A stretch of 64,000 nt of DNA from Halosimplex aquaticum (GTDB taxonomy: Archaea; Halobacteriota; Halobacteria; Halobacteriales; Haloarculaceae): the NCBI RefSeq assembly GCF_028747785.1, contig NZ_CP118158.1, positions 558,001 to 622,000 on the forward strand, read 5' to 3'. This document shows, one piece after another, positions 62,487 to 64,000 of this stretch. Position numbers and translations under genes: made by a program. The notes beneath the pieces were generated by a model that saw only the letters and a list, made by a program, of their open reading frames with translations, was not told the origin of the DNA and did no database searches. The first letter of the stretch is position 1. Each line of letters opens with the position of its first letter.

Positions 62487-62912
62487 TCAGGTGAGTTCGA
62501 TCTCGTCGACGTCGAAGTGACGCGCGGCGAGGTCGCGGGCGGCGTCGATGTTGCGGCCGTCGGTGCCGATGGCGGCGCCGCGGTCTTCCTCGGCGACCTC
62601 GGCGTAGGCGACGCGGTCGTCGTTCTCGCTGATCGTCACGTTGTAGACGGCGGCGGGCGCGAGCGCGCTGGCGACGAAGTCCTCCGCCGTCGGCGCGTCC
62701 TCGACGAGCTTGATCTCGCGGTCGAGCTGCTCCTCGACGCGCTGGACGTGCTGGCCGCCCGGACCGATCGCCTCGCCCATCTCCCCCGCGGTGACGAGGA
62801 AGATCAGGCGGTCGTACTCGTCGTCGACGACGCAGTCCCTGGCCGTGGCGCCGGTCTCGTCCTCGAACAGCGCGATGTACTGGCGCGCCTCGTCCGAGAG
62901 CGTGACCGTCAT
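62487..62912 (-). CDS. nusA: NusA-like KH-domain transcription factor
   Basis: The 141-residue archaeal NusA has two KH domains: GEMGEAIGPGGQHVQRVEEQL (split near 37-58) with the GPGG loop, and GAAIGTDGRNIDAARDLA near 111 with GTDG. It binds RNA and acts in transcription elongation. The start at 62912 directly follows the rpoA2 stop. Confidence 0.93.
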   Translation of the reverse strand: MTVTLSDEARQYIALFEDETGATARDCVVDDEYDRLIFLVTAGEMGEAIGPGGQHVQRVEEQLDREIKLVEDAPTAEDFVASALAPAAVYNVTISENDDRVAYAEVAEEDRGAAIGTDGRNIDAARDLAARHFDVDEIELT

Positions 62913-64000
62913 CTAGTCGGCCTCTTCAGCGCCGCCCTCGCCGCGGGCGGTCATCCGCAGGTCCACGTCGCCGGTACCGAGCTTGATCGGCTTGCCGACG
63001 ATGACGTTCTCCGTCACGCCGTTGAGGTCGTCGACCTCGCCGTGGATGGCGGCGTCGAGCAGGTGGTTGACCGTCACCTCGAACGCCGCGCGGGCGAGCA
63101 CGGAGTCCTTGTTGCCGGAGATGCCGTGGCGGCCGATGGACTCGATGGTGCCGCGGTTGGTCATGATGTCTGCGACGAGCATCAGGTGGCGGATGTTCAC
63201 TTCGTCGAGCCCCTGCTCGGCGAGCGTGTCCATCGTCTCGTTGATGATCGCCTCGCGGGCGGCCTCGATGCCCAGCTGGCGGTGGATCTCGTGGATGTTG
63301 TTACACGTCGTCCGCGACGCGTCCACGCCTTCGAGGCCGAGTACGTCGCCGAGGGCCGACCCCTCGGTGTAGAGGACGAACTCCTCGCCGCGCTCGGTCT
63401 CCTCTTTCCGGATGACGACGCGGGTAATCTCCTCGATGCCCTTGAAGACGATGTCGCGCAGCTCCTCGACGAGCTGCAGCAGGTCGCGATAACTGGGCTC
63501 CTCGGGGCCGAACTGGACGACGGTCGGCGCCGGCGTCTGGACTTCGACGCCGAGCTTGTCCTGGATCGTCCCTGCGATGTCCTGGACGACCGATTCGAGG
63601 CTGTCGGCGGTCGGCCACCGCTCCTCGAGAGTGTCCTCGTTGAGGTCGACCTGCACCAGCATGTCGGCGACGTTCGTCGACACGTCCCCGAGCTGGAGGA
63701 TCTTCGTCGACTCGATCTGCCAGACGACCTCGTGGGCGCGTTCGCGCTCCTCGGCGTACTCGTCCTCGAGGTGGATGGTCATCATCGGGGTGTCCGGCTC
63801 CTTCCGGGCGTCCACCAGCTCGATGAGCCGGGGCAGCCCCTGGGTCACGTCGATCTCCGCGACCCCCGCGTAGTGGAAGGTGTTCATCGTCATCTGCGTC
63901 CCCGGCTCCCCGATGGACTGGGCGCTGACGGTCCCGACCGGGTCGAGCGGATCGACCCGCGTGTCGACGTACTTGCTCTCGACCGCGCGGGCGATCTCGT
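62913..64000 (-). CDS. rpoA2: DNA-directed RNA polymerase subunit A'' (partial, N terminus beyond window)
   Basis: The frame is open to the right edge. It contains the conserved [20 protein letters not shown] region (split over 63890-63935) and [19 protein letters not shown] of the trigger-loop region, continuing to the C-terminal [18 protein letters not shown] segment near 63090. The stop TAG is at 62913. Archaea split the largest subunit into A' and A''; A' would lie beyond the edge. Confidence 0.97.
   Translation of the reverse strand, partial: EIARAVESKYVDTRVDPLDPVGTVSAQSIGEPGTQMTMNTFHYAGVAEIDVTQGLPRLIELVDARKEPDTPMMTIHLEDEYAEERERAHEVVWQIESTKILQLGDVSTNVADMLVQVDLNEDTLEERWPTADSLESVVQDIAGTIQDKLGVEVQTPAPTVVQFGPEEPSYRDLLQLVEELRDIVFKGIEEITRVVIRKEETERGEEFVLYTEGSALGDVLGLEGVDASRTTCNNIHEIHRQLGIEAAREAIINETMDTLAEQGLDEVNIRHLMLVADIMTNRGTIESIGRHGISGNKDSVLARAAFEVTVNHLLDAAIHGEVDDLNGVTENVIVGKPIKLGTGDVDLRMTARGEGGAEEAD

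Noticed and set aside
1-64000. CRISPR arrays
   Set aside because: No regularly spaced direct repeats were seen anywhere in the window.

Overview
The window is chromosomal DNA from a halophilic archaeon (class Halobacteria). The evidence is high GC, strongly acidic proteins, TATA-like boxes about 27-35 bases upstream of start codons with little or no leader, archaeal translation genes (uS10, EF-1A, EF-2, uS7, uS12), the split RNA polymerase subunit A'' next to a NusA-like KH protein, an F420-type oxidoreductase, and a betapleolipovirus-like provirus.

Layout. (1) 1-15007: a sugar-catabolic island. It opens with the tail of an oligopeptide-type ABC transporter ATPase. Then come a GH4 enzyme with the CHEV motif of alpha-galacturonidases, a helical-barrel enzyme, a ThDP enzyme, an enolase-superfamily acid-sugar dehydratase, an Ldh2-type dehydrogenase, a DUF4038/DUF5060-like glycosidase, a GH28 polygalacturonase, an IclR regulator and a coupled ADP-ribosylglycohydrolase. 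This reads as pectin/galacturonide use. (2) 15114-22849: a second glycosidase, an F420-type oxidoreductase, a class I aldolase, a triose-phosphate-isomerase paralogue lacking the usual histidine, an NAD enzyme resembling apionate oxidoisomerase, a DUF1537 acid-sugar kinase and a UlaG-like metallo-hydrolase. Together they could form a route for a branched or four-carbon acid sugar such as apionate, a pectin component. (3) 22850-31640: a decayed accessory zone with gene fragments (metalloprotease, CbiL, membrane proteins), a small DUF1059/methyltransferase operon, a zinc microprotein, a Hint/LAGLIDADG gene cut by an insertion sequence, and an IS6 element. (4) 31652-44296: a provirus next to tRNA-Ala(CGC). 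It has a betapleolipovirus-like structural module (membrane protein, spike, ATPase), a PD-(D/E)XK nuclease split by an IS66 element with a clean 8-bp target duplication, an ApeA-like HEPN defence gene, and a minus-strand operon with a DpdA/TGT-like protein. (5) 44297-64000: core genes. These are tRNA-Ala, rpsJ-tuf, homoserine dehydrogenase with an ACT protein, an ABC exporter, a potassium channel, EF-2, a DUF5781-like protein, a PQQ-type sugar dehydrogenase, the BioY-BioM-BioN biotin ECF transporter, an aldo/keto reductase, and the rpoA2-nusA-rps12-rps7 string, which runs off the right edge.

The most interesting points are the candidate archaeal apionate-like pathway tied to pectin hydrolases, the provirus carrying a HEPN defence gene and a DNA-modification-type TGT protein, and the exactly reconstructible nuclease interrupted by IS66.
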